Position numbers and translations under genes: made by a program | Shown here: piece by piece, positions 16,540 to 25,032 of the stretch | Layout of the letters: each line of letters opens with the position of its first letter | Numbering within the stretch: the stretch's first letter is position 1 | Assembly (NCBI RefSeq): GCF_015690345.1 | Contig: NZ_JADPUN010000115.1 | Coordinates: forward strand, 1-43,402 | Reading direction: 5' to 3' | DNA length: 43,402 bases | DNA from: Plantactinospora alkalitolerans | Lineage (GTDB): Bacteria; Actinomycetota; Actinomycetes; Mycobacteriales; Micromonosporaceae | Notes under the pieces: generated by a model | Database searches by the model: none | Told to the model about the DNA's origin: nothing | What the model saw: only the letters and a program-made list of their open reading frames with translations

Positions 16540-17400
16540 ATGAGCGACCTTCTTCAGTCGGTCGTCAACGGCCTGCTGATCGGCGCGGTCTTCGCGCTGG
16601 TGGCGGTCGGCCTGACCCTCATCTACGGCGTCATGGACGTGATCAACTTCGCGCACGGCGAGATGGTCATGCTCGGCATGTACACCTCGTTCTTCGCCTG
16701 GTCGGTGCTTGGCCTCGACCCGCTGTGGTCGATCCCGCTCGCCGGGGTGTCGATCGCCCTGACCGGCCTGCTGATGTACGTCGGCGCGGTCGGTCGGGTG
16801 CTCGGCAGGTCACCGCTGGCACAGGTGATCGTCACCTTCGGACTACAGGTGTTCCTCCGTGGCCTGGCCCAGTTCCTCTGGACACCGAACACCCGCACCA
16901 TTCCCCGGCCCTGGGCCGCCGGACTGCGCTGGGAGATCGGGCCGGTGATCATCGGCGGACCGCAGGTCATCATGGCGGTCGGTGCGCTGCTGGCCACCGG
17001 CGCGGTGGCGTACTTCATGAACCGGACCCGGCTCGGCGGCGCCGTACGCGCCGCCGGCGAGGACCCGGCGGCGGCGTCACTGATGGGAATCGACCCCCGG
17101 AAGATGTACGCCCTGTGCTGGGTCGTCGCCGGCCTGGCCACCGGGGTCGCCGGAGCGCTGCTGATGAACTCGTACTCCGCGTCGCCGACCGCCGGGGTCA
17201 GCTTCGTCCTGATGGCCTTCGTGGTGGTCGCGTTCGGCGGGTTCGGCAGCATCACCGGGGCCGCCCTGGCCGGACTGCTGGTCGGAGTCGCCCAGGGAGT
17301 CGTCGGGCTGTACGCCCCGAGCTACACCCTCGCGGCGGCGCTGGCGCTGTATCTGGTGGTCGTCCTGGTACGACCGCAGGGACTGCTGGGGACCAGATGA
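16540..17400 (+). CDS. LivH-type ABC importer permease
   Basis: The 286-residue permease has eight or so hydrophobic segments and the LivH hallmark near the N-terminus: LLIGAVFALVAVGLTLIYGVMDVINFAHGEMVMLGMY. The EAA-like loop is RAAGEDPAAASLMGIDPRKMYALCWVVAGLATGVAG at about residues 170-205. GGGGAGGGCGC precedes ATG 16540. It lies 34 bp after the binding-protein gene and is followed after 22 bp by the LivM-type partner. Confidence 0.95.
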   Translation: MSDLLQSVVNGLLIGAVFALVAVGLTLIYGVMDVINFAHGEMVMLGMYTSFFAWSVLGLDPLWSIPLAGVSIALTGLLMYVGAVGRVLGRSPLAQVIVTFGLQVFLRGLAQFLWTPNTRTIPRPWAAGLRWEIGPVIIGGPQVIMAVGALLATGAVAYFMNRTRLGGAVRAAGEDPAAASLMGIDPRKMYALCWVVAGLATGVAGALLMNSYSASPTAGVSFVLMAFVVVAFGGFGSITGAALAGLLVGVAQGVVGLYAPSYTLAAALALYLVVVLVRPQGLLGTR

Positions 17401-17422
17401 GCCAATCACGAGAGGCAGGACG

Positions 17423-18508
17423 ATGAGCGCGCCGACCGTACTGCACCGGCCGTCGCCGGCCCGGCTCCGAGCATTTCCGGTACGACGGCTGCCGTCCTGG
17501 ACCACCGCTGTGGTGATCGTGGCAGCGCTGGCCGCGTACCCACTGGTCTTCGCCGACTCGGCGGCGCACAACATCGGCATCCTGGCGTTGACCTTCGGCA
17601 TCGCGGCCACCGGATGGAACCTGCTCGGCGGCTACGCCGGACAGGTCTCCTTCGGGCACGCGCTGTACTTCGGCACCGGCGCCTACACCACCGCGCTGCT
17701 GGTCCGCGACGGCTGGTCGCCGTGGCTGGCGATCGCCCTCTCGCTGCCGCTGGCCGCGTTGTTCGCCGCCGCCGTCGGCTGGCCGTGCTTCCGGCTGCGG
17801 CACCACTACTACTCGATCGCGACCATCGCCGTCGCCGAGATCGTCTTCATCCTGGTCACCAACCTGCCCGGCCTCGGGCAGGCGAACGGCTGGGAGTTGC
17901 CGGTGGTCGAGCCGTCCCTGGCCAACCTGCAGTTCTCGCTGCTGGACAAGCGGCCGTACTACTACGTGGCGCTCGGCTTCTTCTGCGTCGCCGCGCTCGC
18001 CGTCTGGCTGTTCCTGCGGGGCCGGGCCGGAAACTACGTCCGGGCCATCCGCGACGACCAGGTCGCCGCGGCGGCGGTCGGGATCGACGTGCACCGGTAC
18101 AAGCTGGCCGCCGCCGCCCTGTCCGGGGCGATCACCGCGCTGGCCGGCGGCTTCTACGTGATGTACGTCCTCTTCGTCGACCCGCCCTCGGGGCTCGGAC
18201 TGGACCTCTCGGTGTCGTTCACCCTGATGGCCGTGCTCGGCGGGGTCGGCCGGTTCTGGGGGCCGCTGCTCGGTGCCTGGGTGCTGGTCTTCGTCCAGGA
18301 CCTCACCCGGCAGGAGTTCTCCGGCAGCGGCCGATCGGTGGACCTGCTGCTCTACGGTGCGCTGATCGTCCTGGTGTCGATCACCGAGCCGGGCGGCCTG
18401 CTGGCCATCCTGCAACGGTTGTGGGCGCCGGTCGCCCGCCGACTGGGCCGGGCGTCCCGGACCGAAACCGACCCTGAGCCGGTCGAGTCTGCTGAGGTGA
18501 AGGCATGA
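17423..18508 (+). CDS. LivM-type ABC importer permease
   Basis: The 361-residue partner permease carries the LivM signature (ALTFGIAATGWNLLGGYAGQVSFGHALYFGTGAYTTALL) at about residues 55-95, and the cytoplasmic loop YVRAIRDDQVAAAAVGIDVHRYKLAAAALSGAITALAGGFY at about 203-243. A short basic N-terminus and a hydrophilic C-terminal tail flank the helices. ATG 17423 follows GAGAGGCAGGA. Its stop overlaps the LivG-type ATPase start as ATGA. Confidence 0.95.
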   Translation: MSAPTVLHRPSPARLRAFPVRRLPSWTTAVVIVAALAAYPLVFADSAAHNIGILALTFGIAATGWNLLGGYAGQVSFGHALYFGTGAYTTALLVRDGWSPWLAIALSLPLAALFAAAVGWPCFRLRHHYYSIATIAVAEIVFILVTNLPGLGQANGWELPVVEPSLANLQFSLLDKRPYYYVALGFFCVAALAVWLFLRGRAGNYVRAIRDDQVAAAAVGIDVHRYKLAAAALSGAITALAGGFYVMYVLFVDPPSGLGLDLSVSFTLMAVLGGVGRFWGPLLGAWVLVFVQDLTRQEFSGSGRSVDLLLYGALIVLVSITEPGGLLAILQRLWAPVARRLGRASRTETDPEPVESAEVKA

Positions 18509-19227
18509 GCGCGACGTTGTTGAAGGTCGACAACCTGTCCTGCCGGTTCGGTGGGCTGTGGGCCAACCGGGACGTCAGCTTCTCCGTCGAGCAGGGCGCC
18601 ATCATGGGGCTGATCGGACCGAACGGCGCCGGCAAGAGCACGCTCTTCGCCATGGTGGCCGGCGCGCAGCGTCCCACCGCCGGCCGGTTGCACTTCGACG
18701 GCCGGGACGTCACCGGCTGGCCACCGCACGCCGCCGCCCGGGCCGGGGTCGGCCGCACCTTCCAACTGATGCGGGTCTTCGGCTCGATGAGCGTGCTGGA
18801 CAACCTGACCACGGCGTCCTTCGTCCGGCATTCCCGGTTGCGGGACGCCCGGCGGCGGGCCCGGGAGGTCGCCGAACTGGCCGGACTGGTACCGGTACTG
18901 GACTCGCCGGCCGCGTCGCTCACCGCGGCCTGGAAGAAGCGGCTGGAGATGGGACGGGCGCTCGCCACCGACCCGAAGTTGCTGCTGCTCGACGAGGTGC
19001 TCTCCGGACTGACGCCCACCGAGGCGCGCGAGGCGGTGGAGATCGTCCGCACCATCAACCGTGGCGGCGTCACCATCCTGATGGTGGAACACGTAATGGA
19101 GGTCATCATGCCGCTCTGCCACCGGCTGGTCGTACTGCACTACGGGCAGAAGATCAGTGAGGGCGCGCCGGAGCAGGTCGCGCACGACCCGGCCGTGGTC
19201 GAGGCGTACCTCGGAAAGGCCCTGTAG
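18505..19227 (+). CDS. LivG-type ABC importer ATPase with atypical signature
   Basis: A 240-residue ATPase of the LIV importer. Walker A is GPNGAGKST (about residue 40), the Q-loop region is VGRTFQLMRVFGSMSVLDNL, Walker B is LLLLDEVLSGLTPTE (about 155) and the switch His is in MVEHVMEV. The usual LSGGQ (LSYGQ in LivG) is replaced by SLTAAWKKRLEMGRAL, with neither glycine nor Gln. Similar LT-x4-KRLE forms occur in a subset of HAAT ATPases. The ATP site may depend on the LivF partner's intact signature. It overlaps livM upstream and abuts livF directly. Confidence 0.93.
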   Translation: MSATLLKVDNLSCRFGGLWANRDVSFSVEQGAIMGLIGPNGAGKSTLFAMVAGAQRPTAGRLHFDGRDVTGWPPHAAARAGVGRTFQLMRVFGSMSVLDNLTTASFVRHSRLRDARRRAREVAELAGLVPVLDSPAASLTAAWKKRLEMGRALATDPKLLLLDEVLSGLTPTEAREAVEIVRTINRGGVTILMVEHVMEVIMPLCHRLVVLHYGQKISEGAPEQVAHDPAVVEAYLGKAL

Positions 19228-19929
19228 ATGTTGACCGTGAGCGATCTCCATGTGGACTACGCCGGGGTCGTCGCGCTGCGCGGCGTGGACCTGCGGGTCG
19301 AACCCGGCGAGCTGGTGGCGCTGGTCGGCGCGAACGGGGCCGGCAAGAGCACGCTGCTGGCGGCCGTATCCGGGCTGCACCGACCGGTACGCGGCACGGT
19401 GACCTTCCTCGACGAGGAGGTCGGCAGGCTGCCGGCGTACCGGATCGCCCGCCGGGGTGCGGTGCTGGTGCCGGAGGGGCGGCGGCTGTTCGGGCACCAG
19501 ACCGTCCTGCAGAACCTGCTGCTCGGCGGCTATCACCGGACCTCGGCGGAGCGGGAGGCGGACCTGTCCCGGGTGTACGAACTCTTCCCGATCCTCGCCG
19601 AGCGGTCCGGTCAGCGTGCCGGCACCCTCTCCGGGGGTGAGCAGCAGATGGTGGCGCTGGGCAGGGCGCTGATGAGTCGACCGAAGCTGCTGATGCTCGA
19701 CGAACCGTCGCTCGGCATCTCACCCAAGTTCACCAGGATGATTTTCGAGGTGCTGGCCGAGATCCGCCGGGCCGGCACCACCATCCTGCTGGTAGAGCAG
19801 AACCTGCGGGCCGCGCTGGAGCTGGCCGACCGGGCGTACGTGCTCCAGACCGGCGAGGTGGTGATGTCCGGCCCGGCCGACGAACTCGCCTCCTCCGACG
19901 AGGTACGGCGCTCGTACCTCGGGCTGTGA
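19228..19929 (+). CDS. LivF-type ABC importer ATPase
   Basis: This 233-residue ATPase begins at the base after the LivG-type stop. It has a complete motif set: Walker A GANGAGKST (about residue 35), Q-loop LVPEGRRLFGHQTVLQNLLLG, signature TLSGGEQQMVALGRAL (about 130), Walker B LLMLDEPSLGISP (about 153) and the switch LVEQN. The stop overlaps the next gene as GTGA, tying the importer to pxpB by translational coupling. Confidence 0.95.
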   Translation: MLTVSDLHVDYAGVVALRGVDLRVEPGELVALVGANGAGKSTLLAAVSGLHRPVRGTVTFLDEEVGRLPAYRIARRGAVLVPEGRRLFGHQTVLQNLLLGGYHRTSAEREADLSRVYELFPILAERSGQRAGTLSGGEQQMVALGRALMSRPKLLMLDEPSLGISPKFTRMIFEVLAEIRRAGTTILLVEQNLRAALELADRAYVLQTGEVVMSGPADELASSDEVRRSYLGL

Positions 19930-20603
19930 GCCGCGTCGACGAGGGATGGGCGGCGGTGCGGATCATCCCGGTGGGCCTGCGTGCGCTGCTGGTCGAGGTG
20001 CCGGAGCCGGCGTACGCCCACGCGCTGGTCGCCGAACTCGACCGGCGGCGGGAACGCGGTGAACTGCCCGGCGTCGAGGACGTCGTACCCGGCGAACGCA
20101 CCGTGCTGGTCGACGGGCTCGACGATCCGGCGGGCCTGGCGGCGCAACTCGCCACCTGGCGGCCGACGTCGGCCCGCCTGCCGGACGGCCCGCTGGTCGA
20201 GGTGCCGGTCCGGTACGACGGTGCCGACCTCGCGGAGGTCGCCCGGAGATGGCAGGTTCGCGAGGAGGACGTCGGACGGATCCACAGCGCCCCGGAGTAC
20301 CGGGTCGCGTTCTGCGGCTTCGCGCCCGGCTTCGGTTACCTCACCGGACTGCCCGAGCGCTACCACCTGCCCCGGCGGGCGGTGCCCCGGACCAGGGTGC
20401 CGGCCGGGTCGGTCGCGCTGGCCGGTGGCTACGCCGGGATCTACCCACGGGACTCGCCGGGCGGCTGGCAGCTGCTCGGCCGTACCGACCTGGTGCTCTT
20501 CGATCCGGGCCGGAACCCGGTCGCCCTGCTCACCCCCGGCACCCGGGTCCGGTTCCGGGACGTCGACGCTCCCGAGGACGCCGATCGGGACGTCAGCGGA
20601 TGA
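19926..20603 (+). CDS. pxpB: 5-oxoprolinase subunit B (KipI-like)
   Basis: A 225-residue PxpB/KipI-type protein, part of the 5-oxoprolinase complex. Family landmarks are VRIIPVGLRALLVEV at the start, VEVPVRYDGADLAEVA near residue 90, IHSAPEYRVAFCGFAPGFGYLTGLPERYHLPRRAVPRTRVPAGSVALAGGYAGIYP across 120-175 and GGWQLLGRTDLVLFDP near 180. GTG 19926 gives a GTGA overlap with the ATPase gene. GTG 19956, nearer the usual family N-terminus and preceded by GAGGGATGGG, is an equally good start. It overlaps pxpC as ATGA. Confidence 0.95.
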   Translation: MSRVDEGWAAVRIIPVGLRALLVEVPEPAYAHALVAELDRRRERGELPGVEDVVPGERTVLVDGLDDPAGLAAQLATWRPTSARLPDGPLVEVPVRYDGADLAEVARRWQVREEDVGRIHSAPEYRVAFCGFAPGFGYLTGLPERYHLPRRAVPRTRVPAGSVALAGGYAGIYPRDSPGGWQLLGRTDLVLFDPGRNPVALLTPGTRVRFRDVDAPEDADRDVSG

Positions 20604-21502
20604 GCACCGGACGATTCGTCGAGGTGGTCCGGTCCGGCGCGCTCAGCACCGTGCAGGACCTCGGCCGCCCCGGGCACGCCCACCTCGGCGTACCGCGGTC
20701 GGGAGCGCTCGACCTTCCGGCGCACCTGCTGGCGAACCGGCTGGTCGGCAATCCCGCGGACGCGGCGACGATCGAGACGACGATCACCGGAGTCTCGCTG
20801 CGGGTCGGTCAGGCCGCCACCGTCGCGGTCACCGGGGCGTGGGCACCGGTGACCGTCGACGGCCGCCCGGCGGGCTGGTCGGCGCCGGTGTCGGTGCCGG
20901 CGGGCGCGCGCGTCGACGTGGCCACCGCGAAGCGTGGCCTCCGCAGCTACCTCGCCTTCTCCGGCGGTATCGCGGTTGCGCCGGTGCTCGGTAGCAGGTC
21001 GACCGACCTGCTCTCCGGACTCGGACCGGCCCCGCTCGCGGTCGGTGACCGGCTGCCGCTGGGCGAGGTTGCCGGGCCGCCGGCTCCGGTCGACGTCGCC
21101 CCGACCGGGACGCTGACCGAGGAGACGACCCTGCGGGTCGTGCTCGGCCCGCGCGCCGACTGGTTCACCGACGACGCGCCGGGGATTCTCGCCGGGCCCG
21201 GATACCGGGTGTCCACCCTGAGCAACCGGGTGGGGATGCGCCTGGAGGGACCCGCGCTGCCCCGGCGGATCGGCGGGGAACTGCGCAGCGAGGGGGTGGT
21301 GCTCGGAGCGGTGCAGGTGCCCGCCGCCGGCACCCCGGTCATCTTCCTGGCCGACCATCCGACGATGGGCGGGTACCCGGTGATCGGCGTGGTGCACCCG
21401 GACGACCTCCCACTGGCCGCCCAGGCCGCACCCGGCACCCCGATCCGGTTCCGGATCGTCGAGGGTGTGCGGAGGGGGCCCTTCTTATACAGAAAACGAT
21501 AA
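20600..21502 (+). CDS. pxpC: 5-oxoprolinase subunit C (KipA-like)
   Basis: The 300-residue PxpC/KipA protein completes the 5-oxoprolinase. Recognisable stretches are [30 protein letters not shown] at the start, [17 protein letters not shown] near residue 50, [24 protein letters not shown] near 115-135, [17 protein letters not shown] near 210 and the C-terminal [17 protein letters not shown] near 255-270. The last eight residues, GPFLYRKR, and the stop codon are encoded by the palindromic repeat element (copy 2), so the natural end of the protein has been replaced. Confidence 0.95.
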   Translation: MSTGRFVEVVRSGALSTVQDLGRPGHAHLGVPRSGALDLPAHLLANRLVGNPADAATIETTITGVSLRVGQAATVAVTGAWAPVTVDGRPAGWSAPVSVPAGARVDVATAKRGLRSYLAFSGGIAVAPVLGSRSTDLLSGLGPAPLAVGDRLPLGEVAGPPAPVDVAPTGTLTEETTLRVVLGPRADWFTDDAPGILAGPGYRVSTLSNRVGMRLEGPALPRRIGGELRSEGVVLGAVQVPAAGTPVIFLADHPTMGGYPVIGVVHPDDLPLAAQAAPGTPIRFRIVEGVRRGPFLYRKR

Positions 21503-21523
21503 GCGAGGGCCCTTCCTTACATT
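21471..21523. repeat. Palindromic repeat element, copy 2, at the 3' end of pxpC
   Basis: This copy has the same order as copy 1 (15139-15191): a GGGCCCTTC arm, TATACAGAAAACGATAAG, then an AGGGCCCTTCCTTACATT arm. The central parts differ at one base and the arms at a few. It overlaps the end of pxpC and provides its TAA at 21500-21502. The two copies enclose the importer, pxpB and pxpC. Confidence 0.85.
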
Positions 21524-21566
21524 GGTGGGGCACGTCCGGGTGGACGTGCCGCGAAAGGAGCACTCG

Positions 21567-21998
21567 ATGAACGGAACCATCCGGCCCGGCTTCCACCTCG
21601 CGATCCCGGTCGACGACCTGGAGCGGGCCCGCGCCTTCTACGGAGGCGTGCTCGGGCTCGCCGAGGGCCGGTCGTCGGACGCCTGGGTGGACTGGAACTT
21701 CTACGGCCACCAGATGGTGACCCACGTCGTACCGGCGGCGCGGCAGGCGGACGCGGGCAACAACCCGGTCGACGGGCACGACGTACCGGTGCCGCACTTC
21801 GGGCTCATCCTCTCCGTCGACGACTTCCACGCCCTGGCCGACCGGCTCCGATCCGGCGGCGGGGAGTTCGTGATCGAGCCCTATCTCCGGTTCGCCGGGG
21901 AGCCGGGGGAGCAGTGGACGATGTTCTTCCGCGACCCGGCCGGCAACGCCCTGGAGTTCAAGGCCTTCCGTGACGAGTCGCAGATCTTCGCCAGGTGA
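21567..21998 (+). CDS. VOC (glyoxalase/bleomycin-resistance) family protein
   Basis: A 143-residue metal-dependent-fold protein with two beta-alpha-beta modules. The likely metal ligands are His in PGFHLAIPV (about residue 9), His in VPHFGLIL (about 73) and Glu in NALEFKAF (about 130), with the usual FYGGVLGL and MFFRDPAGN stretches. VOC proteins include isomerases, dioxygenases and resistance proteins; the reaction here is unknown. ATG 21567 follows AAAGGAG. It is the last gene before a strong terminator and is probably transcribed with pxpBC. Confidence 0.88.
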   Translation: MNGTIRPGFHLAIPVDDLERARAFYGGVLGLAEGRSSDAWVDWNFYGHQMVTHVVPAARQADAGNNPVDGHDVPVPHFGLILSVDDFHALADRLRSGGGEFVIEPYLRFAGEPGEQWTMFFRDPAGNALEFKAFRDESQIFAR

Positions 21999-22056
21999 AG
22001 CCGTCCGGCGCCGCCGACGCCTCGCCGGATGGACGGACGGATCGCCGAGATCGGGG

Positions 22057-22102
22057 CCCGGGTGCGTCCCGGCCAATCCTGACCGGCCGGGACGCACCCG
22101 GG
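22057..22102. terminator. Long GC hairpin terminator between convergent genes
   Basis: Bases 22057-22074 pair perfectly with 22085-22102 (18 bp, core GGGTGCGTCCCGGCC) around the loop AATCCTGACC. It lies 59 bp after the VOC gene and 106 bp from the end of the convergent MFS gene. There is no U-run, as is common for actinomycete terminators. It probably works in both directions. Confidence 0.85.
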
Positions 22103-22207
22103 GTTACCTGATTCGGTGACCTCCTTCGAGGTGATCACCAGGGGGCGGGTCGGTGTCGACCTCCATCCGTACACATGGCCAGGGCCGACTCCGGACCTGC
22201 CCTGGGA

Positions 22208-23605
22208 TCAGTGGTGGTCGGCCGCTGCGGCGCGCGGCAGCAGCGGCAGGCACAGTCCGCACAGCACGATCACGCCGAGCACTCCGAGCAGCGTGAGAAG
22301 CAGGCCGGAACGCGCGCCGTGGACGGCGCCGACGGTGAGGAAGAGCGTCGAGACGACGGCCGAGCCGACGGCGTTGACGATCTGTTGTACGGCGTTGAGG
22401 GTTCCGCTGGCGCTGCCGGTCTGCTCCTCGTCGACGTCGCCGAGCGTGACCGCGAAGAGCGAGCCGAAGCAGCAGCCCATGCCCAGTCCGCAGAGGAACA
22501 GGGGCACGGTGAAGAGCCAGGCTGGTGCCTTGGCACCGACGATGGCGAGGTAGCCGAGCACACCGGTACCGGTCAGCGCGAGCCCGACCGTGACCAGGCG
22601 ACGACCGAGCCGGACGATGGCGCCGCGGGCCGAGAACGAGGCGATGATGATGCCGACGGAGAGCGGCAACATGATCTCCGAGGTCCGCAGCGGCGCGAGC
22701 CGCAGCCCCGATTGCAGGTAGAGCGACGTGACGTAGAGCAGGCCCGCGACGGCCGCGAAGAAGAGCGACGAGACCAGGAGGCCGGCGACGAAGCCCCGGT
22801 TACGGAACAGCGCGGGCGCCAGTAGCGGGTTCCCGCCACGGAGCTGGTGCCGGGAGAAGAGGGCCAGCAGGGCGAGGCCGGCGACGATCGCGAACACCGG
22901 CAGCGGAGTCCAGCCGCCGTCGGCGCTCTGGATCAGCCCGCCGAGCATCCCGAGCACGCCGAGCATCAGCAACAGCGTCGCCAGCGGATCGATCGCGACC
23001 GCCCGCCGCCCGCGGTCCGCCGGCAGCACCCTGGCCGCGATCAGGAGCACGACGAGCGCGAGTAGGAGGTTGGCGGCGAAGACACCGCGCCAGCCGAGGC
23101 CGAGCGGGTCCGCCTCGATCAGCAGCCCGGCGACGACCGGCCCGCTGATCGAGCCCACCGCCATGAGCGGGCCGAAGAGTCCGAACACGCGACCGAGTTC
23201 GGTACGCGGAAAGGCGCGGAGCAGGATGCTGAAGCCCTGCGGGATCAGCAGGGCACCGAACGCGCCCTGCAGGAGACGAGCTCCGATGATCGATGCGGAA
23301 TCCCAGGCGAGCGCGCAGAGCAGCGATGCGGCGCCGAATCCGGCGATGCCGAGGAGGAACGACCGGCGGTAGCCGTACCGGTCGCCGATTCGGCCGCCGA
23401 CCACCAGGATCGAGCCGAGCGCGAGGGCGTACGTCGAGCCGAGCCAGGGCGTCAGCGAGACCGGAGCGTGCAGGTCCCGTACGACGGACGGGGCGGCGAT
23501 GTTGGTGACCGTGGTGCTGAGCAGATCGAGGATGTCCGCGACCAGGATGACGGCGAAGATCCACCATCGGAGGGCGGAACGGATGGGGGTGCTGATTTCG
23601 GGCAT
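22208..23605 (-). CDS. MFS transporter, DHA2-like drug exporter
   Basis: The 465-residue major facilitator protein has 12-14 hydrophobic segments. Motif A is GGRIGDRYGYRRSFLLG at about residue 70, and the R-rich segment SIIGARLLQGAFGALLIPQGFSILLRAFP at about 105-133 is typical of the DHA2 drug:H+ antiporters. Motif C-like glycine and proline residues occur in GPLMAVGSISGPVVAGLLIEADPLGLGWRGVF. It lies downstream of, and in the same direction as, a PaaX-type regulator, with an inverted repeat before its start. It probably exports a toxic aromatic or drug; the substrate is unknown. Confidence 0.92.
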   Translation of the reverse strand: MPEISTPIRSALRWWIFAVILVADILDLLSTTVTNIAAPSVVRDLHAPVSLTPWLGSTYALALGSILVVGGRIGDRYGYRRSFLLGIAGFGAASLLCALAWDSASIIGARLLQGAFGALLIPQGFSILLRAFPRTELGRVFGLFGPLMAVGSISGPVVAGLLIEADPLGLGWRGVFAANLLLALVVLLIAARVLPADRGRRAVAIDPLATLLLMLGVLGMLGGLIQSADGGWTPLPVFAIVAGLALLALFSRHQLRGGNPLLAPALFRNRGFVAGLLVSSLFFAAVAGLLYVTSLYLQSGLRLAPLRTSEIMLPLSVGIIIASFSARGAIVRLGRRLVTVGLALTGTGVLGYLAIVGAKAPAWLFTVPLFLCGLGMGCCFGSLFAVTLGDVDEEQTGSASGTLNAVQQIVNAVGSAVVSTLFLTVGAVHGARSGLLLTLLGVLGVIVLCGLCLPLLPRAAAADHH

Positions 23606-23617
23606 GACGCAGCACTC

Positions 23618-23634
23618 TCTCTAAGAGCTAGAGA
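23618..23634. promoter_or_regulatory. Inverted repeat operator before the MFS gene
   Basis: TCTCTA-AGAGC-TAGAGA is a perfect six-base inverted repeat beginning 13 bp before the MFS start codon, in the gap to the PaaX-type gene. It would overlap the promoter or ribosome site and is a natural repressor site. Confidence 0.5.
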
Positions 23635-23783
23635 TCAGACGCCATCGCTGGGGATGACGCCGTGCTGGCCGGAAGTCCCGACACGGATACGCCTCAGGGC
23701 GTAACTCGCTGCACCTTACGGTGATCAGGTTAGCAGGCCGCCCGAGGTGTGCTGAAACGCCGCCGCGCGGGCCCCTACGCGGT

Positions 23784-24719
23784 TCAGGTACCGGCGGCGC
23801 CCTCGGTCAGGTCGGTCACCGCCACGTTCGGCGACGGCCCCGCGACCCGGCTGATCCGTCCCCATTCCCGGGTCGCGGCCGGCTCCCACCTGGAGTGTTG
23901 GCGATGGAAGAGCCGGGCGGCGCGGGCACCGATCCACCGATCGGGGAGCAGTTCCCCGGGCAGCCCGGGATCGATCAGCGGTAGGCGACGCCAGGCGTGT
24001 ACGAGCCGGGTGAAGCGGGCGATCGGATCGTCGGTGGGTTGTCGCGTGAACTCGGCGACGAACGCCTCGTAGGCCCGCTCGATCTCGTCGAGGTCCCATG
24101 CCTGGCGGACCAGGCTCGGCAGGTCGGTGCCCGCGAGATATTCGGAGAGGAAGATCTGTGCGTGTTCGGTCACCCCGGCTTCCTGGAGGACGAACTCGGC
24201 CTCCTTGACCCGGCCGGTGTGGGTGCTGATCCAGACTCCGGGTGCGGGCCTGCCGAAGCCTGCCCAGCCCAGCCGGGTCTGTAGCACGTGCCGCCCGGTC
24301 CGGTTGCTCTCCGGTATCCGGACGAGCAGGAGCAGCCACCGGCGGTCCCAGTCCGGTTGGGTGGCGGTGAAACCGAGGATTCGGCTGGCACCCATGTCGA
24401 GGAACTGCTCGAACGCCGGGCTGAGTCGCCACCACGTGTACCGTCCGGCGCGGCTGGGGATGAGCCAACCGTCCGCCGAGGCGCGCACCAGGGCCTGTCG
24501 GCAGGCCGCCTCCGCGACGCCGAGCCGGCCCAGCGCGTCGATGAACGCCGACGTCGGCGCGGGTTGCCTGGCCGGGCGGGCGTAGTCGCCGAGGACGGTG
24601 ATCAGCAGTCCTCGGACCCCGCCGGTGCCGGCCGCGTACCGCCGGGACAGGACGAACCTCTCCCGGGACGCGTTGCCGAAGGGGCCGGGCGGGAGGCGGC
24701 TGTCTGGTGGTTCAGCCAT
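23784..24719 (-). CDS. PaaX-family transcriptional regulator
   Basis: This 311-residue GntR-like repressor matches the PaaX family. The N-terminal winged helix spans about residues 35-95 (VRGLLITVLGDYARP...TSAFIDALGRLGVAEAACRQALVRASADGWLIPSRAGR). The central part is WDRRWLLLLVRIPESNRTGRHVLQTRLGWAGFGRPAPGVWIST, and the C-terminal part has the FVAEFTRQ and WRRLPLIDPGLPGELLPDRWIG stretches typical of PaaX. PaaX itself senses phenylacetyl-CoA; the effector here is unknown. It probably controls the downstream MFS exporter. ATG 24719 has a weak ribosome site, so the start is less certain. Confidence 0.9.
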   Translation of the reverse strand: MAEPPDSRLPPGPFGNASRERFVLSRRYAAGTGGVRGLLITVLGDYARPARQPAPTSAFIDALGRLGVAEAACRQALVRASADGWLIPSRAGRYTWWRLSPAFEQFLDMGASRILGFTATQPDWDRRWLLLLVRIPESNRTGRHVLQTRLGWAGFGRPAPGVWISTHTGRVKEAEFVLQEAGVTEHAQIFLSEYLAGTDLPSLVRQAWDLDEIERAYEAFVAEFTRQPTDDPIARFTRLVHAWRRLPLIDPGLPGELLPDRWIGARAARLFHRQHSRWEPAATREWGRISRVAGPSPNVAVTDLTEGAAGT

Positions 24720-24937
24720 GCCCGGATCGGTGGTCGGCCGTCCAGGGGTGACCAGGATCAGGATGCATCCGGGGATTGTATTGCCCTCGGTGGACCTCCA
24801 GGCGACGAGGCATTGAGGCGGAACTCGTTACTGAATCGACGTGTGACGTTCTCCCGACGGTGATGCTATGCATCTTCGACAGTGTCGTGGGCTTCGTACC
24901 TGTTCAGGCGGTCGGCTCTGTTCGGTCGGTGATTGGG

Positions 24938-24975
24938 ATTAGACTAATAAGTTGACTGACGACATGAGTCTGTCA
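24938..24975. promoter_or_regulatory. Two palindromes upstream of the CBM2-esterase gene
   Basis: ATTAGACTAAT (24938-24948) has five-base arms around one base. TGACTGAC (24953-24960) and GTCTGTCA (24968-24975) form an inverted repeat with one mismatch around seven bases. Both lie in an AT-rich pocket 58-95 bp before the start codon and probably mark the promoter and a regulator site. The rest of 24720-25032 shows nothing else. Confidence 0.45.
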
Positions 24976-25032
24976 CATGATTGCAGCGACAGGCGTCGAT
25001 GTGACGTGTGCAGGATCGTTGGGAGGACGAGC

